The position numbers were made by a program, and so were the translations under genes. Below, piece after piece: positions 11,246 to 21,608 of a stretch of DNA of 64,000 bases (positions are counted from its first letter, which is position 1; each line of letters starts with the position of its first letter). The stretch spans positions 18,088,001-18,152,000 of the forward strand of contig CM067557.1 of NCBI GenBank assembly GCA_034509755.1, read 5' to 3'. Origin of the DNA: Anisodus tanguticus. Its lineage: Eukaryota; Streptophyta; Magnoliopsida; Solanales; Solanaceae. The notes below the pieces were generated by a model. That model ran no database searches and was not told the origin of the DNA. It worked only from the letters and a program-made list of their open reading frames with translations.

Positions 11246-12150
11246 TGTCACACCCCAGCCTTGAGGGGTGTAGCCAGCACCAGGCACCCGAAGGCCCGAG
11301 AGAACCAACTATAGTACCTGACATCTCTAACACGAAACCTGGGCCGATAAGGCCTCCAAATAACAATAACATGATAAGAACATAACGACAAGCAATAAGA
11401 GGAAGAGGCTCAACAATAATATATATACATAACTGAGACTGACAAAGCCGTAACAAGAGTATCATTAACTGACAAGAAGGCAGGCAAGGCCAAATAAAAC
11501 AAATACACACTAAACATTGATCTATAAGCCTATAATAGTGTTATAATACATCAACTGGTCAGGATAGGGTCCTGCCATAGCAAAATCAATAGAAGTATAT
11601 ACATATACAATACCTATCAACTTTGTGCAGCAGCTCCATAGAAGAGGAGTGTGAAAATCAACGACTAAAAATAGGTACCCTACTGAGGAGGTACATCACC
11701 CTATCTATATGTACCTGCGGGCATGAACACAATGCTCCAAGAGGGGATGTTAGTACAAAAGATGTACTGAACATGTAAGGTAGGTAAACTTAAGTGAAGA
11801 TAATAAGAGGAGAAAATCGGAGTAACGAAACAACCTTAACCTTAGAGGCCACGGTGCCTATATGCAATGTATAACATCACTGAGAACTAATTATATATAT
11901 AGCCACACTTTGGGGTAATGTCAATATCATATCTTACCCAACCCTAATATGAGATGCGGTGTTATCATTTCTGACCCAAATGTGGCACACAGTGTTATCA
12001 TACCATCCCTAATATATGACTCGGTGTTAGCGTACCAAGCTATAGTGGTGTGGACATATAAGTGCCATACCCGGCTGACCGTATCACAGCTCGGTGTCAT
12101 AAAATAGATATGTATATATATATGTATGTATATATATATAATGGATAAAA
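11246..12150 (-). mobile_element. Gypsy 5' LTR, minus orientation, truncated
   Basis: The minus-strand LTR end is TGACA, with GGGGTGTGACA-like sequence inside it. The conserved block lies at about 11,716-11,775. Within 11,930-12,100 there are short imperfect repeats around the phrase CGGTGTTAT/CAGTGTTATC. An AT-rich run at 12,107-12,141 closes it. The other LTR end is missing. The boundary at 12,150 is approximate. Confidence 0.65.
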
Positions 12151-12845
12151 TACCTCAGAAGGACATCATAAACCTGGTTGGAGTGACATAAGATCGTTAC
12201 CCTCTGACTATGATGTTTAAAATATATTTCAGTTAAGTGATTTATGTTCTACGCCAGGTTTATACGGAGTGTACAATGTTGTACGGACCCTTGAATTGCG
12301 CCGTACAATGACCGTCGAAAATCAACAAAATATAGTGGCTTATACGGATCGTATAAAATTATATAGACCATCATTTTTACCGTAGGATGGCTTTAGACTT
12401 TTGATGCTTACATAAATTACAACACATTGACAGCCACTTTACACAGATCGTACAATTATGTACATACCATACTTATCATCATACAAATTGTATAGACCAT
12501 AAAATCTAACCATAAAAGGGCCCGACGACTAAACATTTAAATTCAAAAAATCAGTTCTAAAAATCAGATTTTTATCATTTTCAAGCCCTAACACGAAGGC
12601 TCGCTCCTCCCATTACTCTCAAATACCAAGGTAAGCCTACTCCAAGTATTCCAAATGGATTCTAACATATACACTTGTATTCTAAGTAGAAATTCATTAT
12701 TTCTAACCAAGGGTTTTCAAGAAAACCCATCTCAAGGCTTAGGGTTCAAACTTTTGGGTTTCTTCTTCAAAGTTCAAACCTTTATTACAAGTTTTTGAGC
12801 AATTAAGGTATGTAGAGATTCTATCCACGTGTGGGAATATCATGG
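12151..12845 (+). mobile_element. Gypsy LTR fragment (U3 to R/U5 side), plus orientation
   Basis: It contains a cluster of GTACGGACC/CCGTACAATG-like motifs (12,270-12,500). After these, the phrase GGTATGTAGAGATTCTATCC is found in opposite orientation in the LTR at 39,286-41,123. It is joined abruptly to pol sequence at about 12,846, with no primer site or gag. This implies a large deletion. Confidence 0.6.
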
Positions 12846-13598
12846 TTGATCCAAGAAGATTGAGGCGATTAGGGATTGGGTGAGGCCCACTATTATGATT
12901 GCGGTTTGTAGCTTCGTACGACTAGCCAATTACTACCGTCGATTCGTGAAAGGATTTGCTTTTATTGCGTCTCACCTGACTAGATTGACTTAGAAGGAGG
13001 TCCCTTTTCAGTGGTCCTAAGCTTGTGAAGAGAGATTTCAAAAGCCCAAGACCCCATTGACTTCGGCTCTGAGTTTGGCATTACCCGTGAAGGGTATGGA
13101 TTTATCAGTTTATTGTGATGCGTCCTATGTTGGTTTACGCATTGTGTTGATGCAAGAGGGAAAGGTCATTGCCAATGCTTCCATACATTTAAATATCTAT
13201 GAAAAGAACTACCCACTCATGATTTGGAGTTATTAGAGGTATTCTTCGCTTTAAAGATTTGGAGGCATTATCTATATGGGGTTCATTATGAGGTGTTTAC
13301 CAATCAGCACAGCCTTCAACACATGTTCAGTCAGAGGGGTCTCAATTTTTGGAAGTGTAGGTGGATGGATCTTCTAAAGGATTATGACATCACTATACTT
13401 TACCATCTAGGTAAAGCTAATGTGCTAGCTAATGCCTTGAGCTACAAGGTAGTGAGTATTGGCAGATTAGCTTGGTTGGTTGCTTTGGAGCATCTAGCTA
13501 TGGAGGTTAAGACTCTAGCTAACAGTTTTATGCGACAGGATATTTCGGATATGAACAGATTAGGGCTCAACAGTTTGAAGATTCTCAATTATGCATGA
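12846..13598 (+). pseudogene. pol: Tekay-like reverse transcriptase end and RNase H
   Basis: The sequence opens with the RT thumb (VDPKKIEAIRDWVRPT, then an LANYYRRFVKGF segment). RNase H follows: VYCDAS near 13,115, an EKNYPTHDLELLEVFFALK segment, then WRHYLYGVHYEV. The linker YHLGKANVLANALS ends the domain, near 13,440. The usual TDH of RNase H is changed to TNQ near 13,303. Stop codons at about 12,989 and 13,018 and a base loss near 13,215 disable it. The stretch 13,224-13,598 is the longest open part (124 codons). The organisation matches the minus-strand copy at 36,385-37,870. Confidence 0.88.
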
Positions 13599-14357
13599 TT
13601 CGTGATAAGGTGTTGCATGGTGAGGCCAAGTAGGTCTTGTTTGATAATGAGAGGGGTCTGAGGATCAATGGAGTGTGTGTGTCCCTCATGTTAGTAGTTT
13701 GATTCGTTTGATATTGGAGGAGGCTCATAGTTCCAGATATTCCGATCATCCAGGTGCTACTATTATGTATCATGATTTGAGGAAACATTATTGGTGGGGT
13801 TGGATAAAGAGAGATATTGTAGGCTTTATTGCCTAGTCTGGGAAATGTCAGCAAGTCAAGTATGAGCACTAGAGACCTGGTGGTATACTTTAGAGGATGC
13901 CCATTGTCGAGTAGAAGTGGGAAAGGATCATTATAGATTTCATTATGAGTCTTTTGAAGTCCTTGGGTAGGTTTGATTCAGTTTGGGTTATTGTGGATAG
14001 GCTGAACAAGTCTGCGCACTTCATTCCAATTCAGGTTACCTATAATGCAGAGAAATTAGCCAGGATATACTTCCATGTGAGTGTGCGGTTGCACGGGGTT
14101 CCTATTTCTATCATCTTCGATCGAGGTCCTCAATTTACTTTCCATTTATGGCGGACGTTACAGGTAGAATTGGGTACTCAGTTGGATCTTAGTATCGTTA
14201 TTCATCCCTAAATAGATGGACAGTCCGAGAGTACTATACAGGTGCTTGAGGGTATGTTTAGAGCATGTGTCATTAATTTTGGTCATTGGGACCAGTTCTT
14301 ATCCTTGCCAGAGTTCGCGTATAACAACAACTACCATTCTAGCAATGATATGACACA
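13599..14357 (+). pseudogene. pol: Tekay-like integrase, interrupted by family 2 insertion
   Basis: The HHCC zinc module (13,720-13,860) precedes a core that is open at 13,945-14,211. The core shows VWVIVDRLNKSAHFIPIQ and an RLHGVPISII segment followed by FDRGPQF, where the usual SDRG serine is changed. The next part (14,242-14,356) reads to LPEFAYNNNYHSSNDM and stops exactly where the TGATATAAATC LTR begins at 14,358. Integrase resumes at 21,609 with a YICLFEIL segment. About 80 codons of the core-to-C-terminal region are missing between the two halves. Stops are frequent. Confidence 0.88.
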
Positions 14358-16269
14358 TGATATAAATCAGCACACAGACTTAAACTCTCAACTAAGGACA
14401 AGAAGTGATTTACTTAGGGTGCCAATAATGGCACATCATATTACACTTATATACCTAACATGCCATGGAAAATGGAATGGCATTGGGGTTGTGACGTGAT
14501 GGTCTAGGTAGTCTTGTATATTCGGCCTTCTTGTTGGTCTTGACCGAGACATGTATATTCTTTTAGCTTATATTTGTTTACTAGCTTATCTATTATCTTA
14601 GGACATAGTGTGCTATTTATTAACTAATATTAGGACACAATTAATAAGTCACAAAAGTGACTAGGCCAAGGGTACACCATGGCAAGGACAAAGGATGACT
14701 TCGCCGACAAGTTGAAAAGGACAAGAGGATGTCTAGATCGTGTGAAAGGAATTAAGCCAAGTTGGCAAGGACAAGAATGGTATAGAAGATGAGGATTCCA
14801 AAAAGACAATTCATGAACCAACTTGAGGAAACCAAGAATATGAAGTGTTGGTGGATTACTCTTTTATCCATTCGGCCAAGGCACCCAAATGCAAGGAATA
14901 GAAGCTTTCAACACATTCCAAGAAGATGAGGTTGTTGGAAGAATCAAGTTCATGAATATTGTTACATAGGACACAAACATTTCGGCTTAGGGAAGAGGAA
15001 GGATTGGCCGAACTCTCTTGGTCACCAAATCAATCCAAATGTGTCCACACTTGATGTTAGTTTGTGTCTTTTCATTTGCTTTCTAGAATAGTCTCTTTTG
15101 TACTATAAATAGAGGCCTTAGGCCATTGTAAAATTCAGAGTTGAATGATATATAAAAGTTGAGTGTTTACTCATTTTGCTAAGTCTTTCAATCCGAGATT
15201 GAAAGTTCTTAGTTGGTTCTCCGGGAGGATCTTTGGTTATTGTGTGAGCCAGGCCCCTTCGTGTAAGTTTAACTAAGACTGTGTGACTTAGTTAAACCTA
15301 AACTAAGGTTTCCCTTCGGTGTAAGACTTGGTTAGGACTGTCTGACCTAATCAATACCCAAGCTCGAGGAACTCCCTTAGTGGTAAGCGAACGTTGGGAC
15401 TGTGTGGACCAACCTAGCCTAAGCTTCGGGTAACTAAAAGGGCTTCGATCACCCTTACTTGGCTAGTTCACGGGCATTGCACTTAGCAAACCCCGGTCTT
15501 GACCTTGTAAAATTGGTCACCTTATCCTTGTTCTTGACTCGGGCAGTGAAACCCCCGTGTTCCTATCCTTGGGCTCACCGACCGTACTTGACCAAAACCA
15601 CAACCACCCAAACACTTAGCCAAAACCGAACAAACCAACACTTGGTGTGTGCTCGGATTGCACATCACATTCCGCATTCATTACTCATACAAATCACTTC
15701 ACACATTTCACCACCACGTTCCACATAACCTTAAAAACATCCACAACAAAGGCCAAGTCCCGAAACTACTCACAACTCCCCATCCAACCCCGGCAACCTC
15801 AAACAGTCCATAAAACAGCATCTACCGCGACCTCACTATTTCAGCTTGTTTCCGTCATCTTTCCACCACCCAAACCCCAGGCACGATCACCTACATAACC
15901 CTAAAAATACCCAGAATATCCTTGTAAAACACCTACACCCGATTCCAACTACTTCTACCCGAAATAGCTCCACAACCCCACACTATCAGGTGGCAACGGC
16001 CCAACTAAGAACCTTATTATTTCAATAAACATCTGACAACCTCCACAACTAATATAACCAAACCCGACCACTAGAAAAACCATGAACATGTCAATAATCT
16101 CGCAACAAAATGCCTAAGACCAACTTCCACTAAATCCACATGAAATAGCCACCAAATTCCCCATTACCGGCTAAGCCGAGAAACCGAGAACCCTCACTTC
16201 CAAACCCTTTTTCGCGTCAACTTGTTCCCTGTTGAACTCAGCCCTACTCACCCCTTCATACTTACATCA
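14358..16269 (+). mobile_element. Family 2 5' LTR, copy D, full length
   Basis: It begins TGATATAAATCAG and ends ...CTTACATCA, 1,912 bases. A TATAAATA box lies at 15,104-15,111. A primer site follows immediately, so this is a 5' LTR. It sits inside the Tekay-like integrase. The five bases before it (ACACA) do not match those after 21,608 (AGTAC), so no target duplication survives. Confidence 0.9.
15104..15111 (+). promoter_or_regulatory. LTR TATA box, copy D
   Basis: TATAAATA followed by GAGGCC lies in the same context as in copies A and C. Confidence 0.65.
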
Positions 16270-16271
16270 AA

Positions 16272-16284
16272 TTGTTATCAGAGC
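16272..16284 (+). other. Primer-binding site, tRNA-Met type
   Basis: TTGTTATCAGAGC lies two bases after LTR copy D. There is one mismatch (GG to GT) to TTGGTATCAGAGC. Confidence 0.85.
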
Positions 16285-16313
16285 AAGGCACTCCCATCCC
16301 ATTCCTTGATGCG

Positions 16314-16946
16314 ATGCCTTACACAAAAAAAGATTTTTGGCAGATCGCTTGTGATGTCTTGGACAATCGTATACAAGCCATAAGAAAGGAACTTGCGGAT
16401 CATGCCGTGATAAATAATGATAAATCTAGGATTGTGAAAAACAGCCCAAGTCATGATTATTGAGTAATCCAACATGTGTTGGAGGATCAACTTGAAACAC
16501 ATGAGGAGACTCAAAAGGTTCAACTCTTTTACACACGATGTAAAGCAAAAGATAGAGTGTGTAACATGATTATTGATGGAAGAAGTGGTGTCAACTTGGC
16601 TTTCGTGGAAATGGTGGAAAAGTTAGAACTACCCACCCGTAATCATCCTAACCCGTACACTTTCCAATGGGTGAACCAAGATGAAAAGCTAAGAATCGTA
16701 AGACAAACTCTTGTTGGCTTTCGGGTTGGAACATATGAAGATAAAATATGGTGTGACATCCTCCCTATGGATGCATGCCATATTTTATTGGGACAACCAT
16801 GGCAACTTGATCGAAAGGTGAAACATGATAGAGAGAGAAATAGTTATGCCCTTCAAAGTAATGACCAGAAAATTCAGTTGTTGCCAATGTCACCTAGTGA
16901 GGTGACGGCCATGAGAATCCAAAGTGCGGCGAAATACAAAGCCTAA
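16314..16946 (+). pseudogene. Family 2 shortened gag plus aspartic protease
   Basis: After the primer site a frame starts at the ATG at 16,314 (MPYTKKDFWQIACDVL) and stops near 16,461. A second frame (16,476-16,946, 156 codons) holds FYTRCKAKDRVCNMIIDGR, whose IIDG is the catalytic Asp loop of a retroviral-type protease. It continues with a TLVGFRVGTYEDK segment and MDACHILLGQPW, then a NSYALQSNDQKIQLLP tail. Almost all of gag (capsid body and zinc knuckle) is missing between the N-terminal piece and the protease. DGR replaces the usual DGG/DSG. The frame ends shortly before an inverted LTR fragment, so RT, RNase H and integrase are absent. Confidence 0.8.
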
Positions 16947-16957
16947 GCTATGTCACT

Positions 16958-17282
16958 TGTCATTTTATCCTCTTTCATCCTAGTTACCTTGTTCTCTTAC
17001 AACATTGGCCTAGTCAACCCCTTGGAAGAAACTCTCGACCTAGTCACCTTATTACATGGCCTAGTCATCCTTTCCTATTACATGGTTTATTAATTATATC
17101 CGAAGTAGTTAAGCTAGAAACTAAAATAAGCTAAAAGCAAATGGTCTCCAATCTTCAATATTACTATATATTCCATGCCACATCACGCATATCACCATAG
17201 GATAGTTGGCATTCTTTAGAACGCCTATCAATTCACCTCTCGGGTCATGTTAGGAGCTTAAGCTCGTGGTCTTTCTTTCATG
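16958..17282 (-). mobile_element. Family 2 LTR fragment, copy E (U3 side)
   Basis: On the minus strand it starts beside a polypurine tract and continues about 325 bases before joining the forward protease frame. It matches 20,835-21,211 of copy F closely, apart from one gap of about 60 bases. It is the 3' LTR start of the minus-strand element to its right. Confidence 0.82.
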
Positions 17283-17283
17283 A

Positions 17284-17296
17284 ATCTCCCCTTCTT
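17284..17296 (-). other. Polypurine tract, minus strand
   Basis: The minus strand reads AAGAAGGGGAGAT, as at 8,731. Confidence 0.85.
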
Positions 17297-17834
17297 TAAA
17301 AGAATTTATCCTCAAATTCTCGCCATCTATGTAGGGTTATAAGTTTCCAACATGAAACGTGGAACTAATACTCCCGTATCCATTAGGACGTTCTTCCTCG
17401 TAGAAAGGATCCGTATACAAGACAAAGGGTTTTGGCTCTAAGTAGTTTTCCCATGGGATCAAGGATCTTACAATATCAAAGTCCTTGCCGTAAATAGAAT
17501 AATCGAGTCATGTAACACTCAATTTTCTACTAGAGAGAGCAATGGATCTTTCGTCTTGCATTAGGATGGTACCAACACCAATTCTACTAGCATCACATTC
17601 CAGTTCAAGTAGCCTTTCATGGTTTGGCCAAGCTATAGCCAGTTCTTCACATGTCCTCCCCTCCAAGGTTTCCGATGTTCTTTGCGTTCCTCGGGACAAT
17701 TCATACATATCCTTTCTTATTAGTTCATTGATAGGGGCAGAAAGGGTACAACAATCCCGCATGAGATGATAAAACAAATAAGCCAAACCAAGGAAGTTAT
17801 TTACCGCAATTACACCCGTAGGCTTGGGCCAACT
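17297..17834 (-). pseudogene. pol: Family 2 pol: RT thumb, RNase H N-terminus, integrase tail
   Basis: Reading the minus strand, the join at about 17,840 enters an RT thumb (SWPKPTGVIAVNNFLGLA). The frame at 17,786-17,508 carries SAPINELIRKDMYELS and ELECDASRIGVGTILMQ, whose ECDAS is the first acidic motif of RNase H. A stop follows, then LDYSIYGKDFDIVRSLIPWE and KPFVLYTD, then a short jump to the end of integrase (LRINSFKEGE), just before the polypurine tract. Domains that should precede the zinc module here follow it; see the neighbouring entries at 17,835 and 18,152. Confidence 0.8.
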
Positions 17835-18151
17835 TCAGAAAGTTACCACCTTCAACGGGCCCACAAGACGTCCCGCTAGTTCATCCGAATGCACTTCTTG
17901 TACAAGTAGTTCCCTCATGGAACATTTAGGCACACATACTTTTTTTCCTTTGAAAAGGAAACCATCCACCAGGGAATAAGACCCATGAACTCCACTATTG
18001 CATTCTATCATTACGTCCTTGAACTCGGGGTCTCGTTTGTAGAATTCCTTTAGCATTTCAAATCCCATAAGTTTTTGTTCAAGCACAGTCAGCATTATGT
18101 GCCTTAGGGGAAGTCCATACGTCACTACGTCAGACTTGCCATCTTTGTTCC
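17835..18151 (-). pseudogene. pol: Family 2 pol: linker and integrase zinc module
   Basis: The minus frame reads MLTVLEQKLMGFEMLKEFYK, then SLVDGFLFKGKKVCVPKCSM. It continues RELLVQEVHSDELAGRLVG, which holds the first His of the HHCC module. This is the connection between RNase H and integrase in CRM/Reina/Galadriel-type chromoviruses. The integrase core that should follow is absent; the sequence goes straight into an RT thumb. Confidence 0.8.
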
Positions 18152-18568
18152 TTATAAAGAATGTGAAACTTTACAAGGATGCCACCCAGTTAGCATACCT
18201 TGGACTCGACCTTTTTTCCCATGGAAATCCTTCAAGGATTCATAGTCCGAATATAAGACAAAAGGTTTTGGCCTCAAGAGGGATCTTGGAGAATTATACA
18301 ATCCAAATGGCATCACGAGCCATTCGTACAAACCACCCTTAGCTTTGAAAGCCATCTTCCATTCACCTCTTTCTCGGCTCCTCATTTGATGGTAGCCACT
18401 CCTCCAATCTACCTTGGAGATAAACTTGGCCTCACTCAATTCATCCAAAAGATCTTTCAATCTCGGCATCGAAAACTTGCACTCCACGGTGATGATATTG
18501 ATCGCTCGCCTGTCAAAATCCATGTGCCAAGTTTTATCTTTCTTCGGTACCAACAAGGCGGGTACCAC
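18152..18568 (-). pseudogene. pol: Family 2 pol: RT fingers/palm fused to RNase H C-terminus
   Basis: The open minus frame of 138 codons starts PALLVPKKDKTWHMDFDRRA. It continues MPRLKDLLDELSEAKFISKV, then the SGYHQMR segment and GLYEWLVMPFGLYNSP, the classic gypsy RT palm. Directly after this it reads RPKPFVLYSDYESLKDFHGK, which belongs to the distal RNase H. The YxDD catalytic motif, thumb and first half of RNase H are skipped without losing the frame. EWLVMPFGL points to a non-Tekay chromovirus. Confidence 0.85.
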
Positions 18569-18586
18569 ACATGGACTAAGGCTCTC

Positions 18587-19132
18587 TTAGACAAAGCCTT
18601 TGTCTCGTTGTTCTTGCAACTCCTTAGCTTCTTCTGGATTGCAACTATCATATGGATGATTAGGTAATGAGCTTCTTGGAATAACATTAGTAGTATGTTC
18701 ACTCCTTTTGGTTGAGGGTAATCCGGGTGCAAGATCATCCGGAAGTACATCTTCCAAAAGTTCATTCAAGTCGGCATTTTCAACCGCATCTTCCACAAGA
18801 CTCTCCTTCTTTAACTCTTCTTTGATCTCCCATGAACCAAGTGGCAAGGTCTCGGATTCCTCCTTACGGGTGTTGGCATTTTGAATCTTTAATTTCTTCA
18901 CCTCACTAGGTGACAGTGGTACAAATCGGATCTTCTTGCCATCATTTTGAAAAGAGTAGGTATTCTTTTCCCTATCGTGGAGCGCCTTCTGATCAGATTT
19001 CCAATATCGACCCAATAGAATATGGAAAACATCCATAGATAGGATGTCACACCACATTTCATCTTCGTACTTGCTAGTCCGAAAACTAACGAGAGTTAGT
19101 TTTGTGATTTTTAGCCCTCCATCTTCGTTCAC
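18587..19132 (-). pseudogene. Family 2 aspartic protease C-terminal part and linker
   Basis: An open minus frame of 181 codons. It contains a TKLTLVSFRTSKYEDE segment, WCDILSMDVFHILLGRYW, KNTYSFQNDGKKIRFVPLSP and then an acidic Glu/Asp-rich linker. The linker leads to PNHPYDSCNPEEAKELQEQ, the usual entry to RT. The catalytic IIDGG lies just upstream near 19,200, in a broken frame. It lies in line with the RT frame at 18,568, so protease-RT order is normal here. Confidence 0.82.
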
Positions 19133-19497
19133 CCAGGATGGTCACGGGTAGGAAACTTTAATTTGTTCACCATTTCTATGTGGCTAGATTGGAACAACTT
19201 CCTCCATCAATAATCAACTTACACACTTTGTCCTTCACTTTGCACCGGGTGTAGAATAGTTGATCTCTTTGTGATTCCTCCGGTCCTTCATGTGGAACCT
19301 CCGACTCACGTCAAAGTACTAAGCTTTCATGATTTGGTATGGTTGGTATACACCTTTATTCCGCATTTTTCATCATGGTATGCCCCGCACACTCCTTTCT
19401 CAAGACTTGCCCATGGTCGGCAAAAATGTCACTCACAATTTTCCGAAGTTCTTTTTTGTAAAGGTCATAACGTCAAGGAGTGGGATGGAATTTCCTT
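19133..19497 (-). pseudogene. Family 2 shortened gag and protease active site, broken
   Basis: Between the primer site and the protease frame, the minus strand reads FTKKELRKIVSDIFADH, an N-terminal gag match to MPYTKKDFWQ at 16,314. Within about 60 codons it reaches FYTRCKVKDKVCKLIID and GGSCSN. That is the same gag-deleted layout as the forward copy at 16,314-16,560. Frames are broken. Confidence 0.65.
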
Positions 19498-19510
19498 GCT
19501 CTGATACCAA
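19498..19510 (-). other. Primer-binding site, tRNA-Met type
   Basis: The minus strand reads TTGGTATCAGAGC, two bases from the end of LTR copy F. Confidence 0.9.
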
Positions 19511-19512
19511 TA

Positions 19513-21211
19513 TGATGTATATAAGGAGGGGTGTAAGTGGGTAAGTTGTTTGTAGTTTGTTGGAACACGGGTTGACATGAAAATGACTCAAAGTTGGAGT
19601 TCTCAAGTTCTTAATTTCTGCCGGTAGTGTGGTGTTTGGTGGCTATTTCGGGTAGTTTTAGGGAGAGTTGTGTTTAGTAGTTTTATGGGGTTAATTAATA
19701 CACGTGAAGGGTTGTTCTGTTGATTGGGCTTTGTTATTTTAGTGTTGGAGGATGTCTGAAGTTTACTGAAACAGTGAGGTTCTCGGTTGGGGTGTGTAAT
19801 GGGTTGTTTGGTGTTGTCAGGATGACACGGCTGATTGTGAGTGGTTTCGGTTGGTGGCTTTCAGTGTTGTTTCTTGGGAAGTATTGTGGGATATGGTGGT
19901 AGAAATTAGATGGTGGTTTGAACAAGGAATGAACACGGGATGCTAGGTGCAAACCCGAGTGCAAACCAAGTGCTGGACGGCCATATAACAAGGATAATAA
20001 CACGAGGGTTTAAATGCTCGAGTCGACACCAAGATGAGTTTTGACAATCGGATAGGGTCTTGACCGAGGTTGTGAAGTACAAGCTTGTGAACAAGTCAAG
20101 TGAGTGTGGCCGGTAACCTTATGATAGACCCTAGGCTTGGGTTTGGTTGGATCACACAAGTTCCAACGTCCACTCGTGCCAAGGAGGTTCCTTAAGCTTG
20201 GGTTTGATTAGGTCACACAAGTCCTAACCAAGACTTACACCGAAGATACCTTAGCTTGGGTTTAACTAGGTGACATAAGTGTTAGCTTCAACTTACACCT
20301 CGGGTTGGGTCACACAAGAATTAAAGGCCCACACAAGGACCAACTAAGGTAGACAATACACAAGTTGAATAACTTAGAAATTGAGTAAAACTCAAGTTTT
20401 TCTATTCATCAACTCTACCTTTTTACAACAGCTTAAGGTCCTATTTATACTAGTACATGTACTATACTAGAAGGGTAACAAAAGGGACACAAACTACTTC
20501 GAAATCTCGGCCAAGTGGGACCAAATGGGAAGGGGTTCGGGCCATCTTGGGGAACAAAGAGTAGACAAACTCTTCAAGTTCTCTAGACCACTCTTTTATG
20601 TCTTCCATGTAAAACAATGCATGAACTAGTTAGTTCATGAATCATTTCCTTGGGGCACGTGTGGAAGTTTCATGTCCTTGAAGTACCTTGGCCGAAATCT
20701 GAAGGGGGAGATACTCGGCCAACCTTTCATATCTTCTAGGCCCTTCTTGGTATCTTCTATGTGGCTAAATCCATGAACTAGTTAGTCCGTGAATTGTCCC
20801 CTTGGAAGTCGCCGTTTCTAGATGATTCTTGTCCTTGTCATTTTATCCTCTTTCAGCCTAGTCACCTTGTTCTCTTACATCAATGGCCTAGTTAACCTCT
20901 TGGAAGAAACTCTCGACCTTGTCACCTTATTACATGGCCTAGTCATCCTTTCCTATTACATGGCTTATTAATTGTATCCTAAGTAGTTAATCTAGAAACT
21001 AAAATAATCTAAAAGCAAATGGTCTCGGCCAATACCAACATAAAGGCCGAATAAAATGTCTTCTTCTTCAAATCTTCAAGTCCAATCTTCAATCCCACTA
21101 CATATTCCATGCCACATCACACATATCACCATAGGATAGTTGGCATTCTATGGAACGCCTATCAATTCACCTCTCGGCTCATCTTGGGAGCTTAAGCTTG
21201 TGGTCTTTCTT
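19513..21211 (-). mobile_element. Family 2 LTR, copy F
   Basis: The minus strand ends ...ATACATCA at the primer site. At the other side, at 21,211-21,225, it is again flanked by a polypurine tract. It therefore serves as 5' LTR for the body at 17,297-19,497 and as 3' LTR for the body fragment at 21,226-21,476, the signature of LTR-LTR recombination in a tandem array. Length is about 1.7 kb. The TATA box is at 20,442-20,449. Confidence 0.88.
20442..20449 (-). promoter_or_regulatory. LTR TATA box, copy F
   Basis: The minus strand reads TATAAATA at the conserved family 2 position. Confidence 0.6.
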
Positions 21212-21212
21212 A

Positions 21213-21476
21213 ATCTCCCCTTCTTTAAAAAAATTTATCCTCAAATTCTCGCCATCTATGTTGGGTGATAAGTTTCCGACATGAAGTTCTTCCTCGTTGA
21301 AAGGATCCGTATACAAGACAAAGGGTTTTGGCTTTAAGTAGTTTTCCCATGGGATCAAGGATCTTACAATATCAAAGTCCTTGTCGTAAATATAATAATT
21401 GAGTCATGTAGCACCTAATTTTCTACTAGAGAGAGTAATGGATCTTTTGTCTTGCATTAGGACGGTACCAACACCA
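21213..21476 (-). mobile_element. Second copy of the family 2 body end (polypurine tract, integrase tail, RNase H)
   Basis: It repeats 17,284-17,575 almost base for base, with one gap of about 32 bases (after the phrase CCGACATGAA). It stops at ACCAACACCAAT and jumps into another LTR start. The shared CCAAT at the break suggests microhomology-mediated joining. Confidence 0.85.
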
Positions 21477-21608
21477 ATCTTCAATCCCACTCCATATTCC
21501 ATGTCACATCACACATATCACTATAGTATAGTTGGCATTATTTGGACGCCTATCAATTGACCTCTCGGCTCATGTTGGGAGCTTAAGCTCATGATTTTTC
21601 TTTCATCA
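21477..21608 (-). mobile_element. Family 2 LTR fragment, copy G
   Basis: It matches the start of copy F (21,075-21,211 on the plus strand) and ends TTTCATCA at 21,608. Immediately to its right, the interrupted Tekay-like integrase resumes. Confidence 0.82.
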
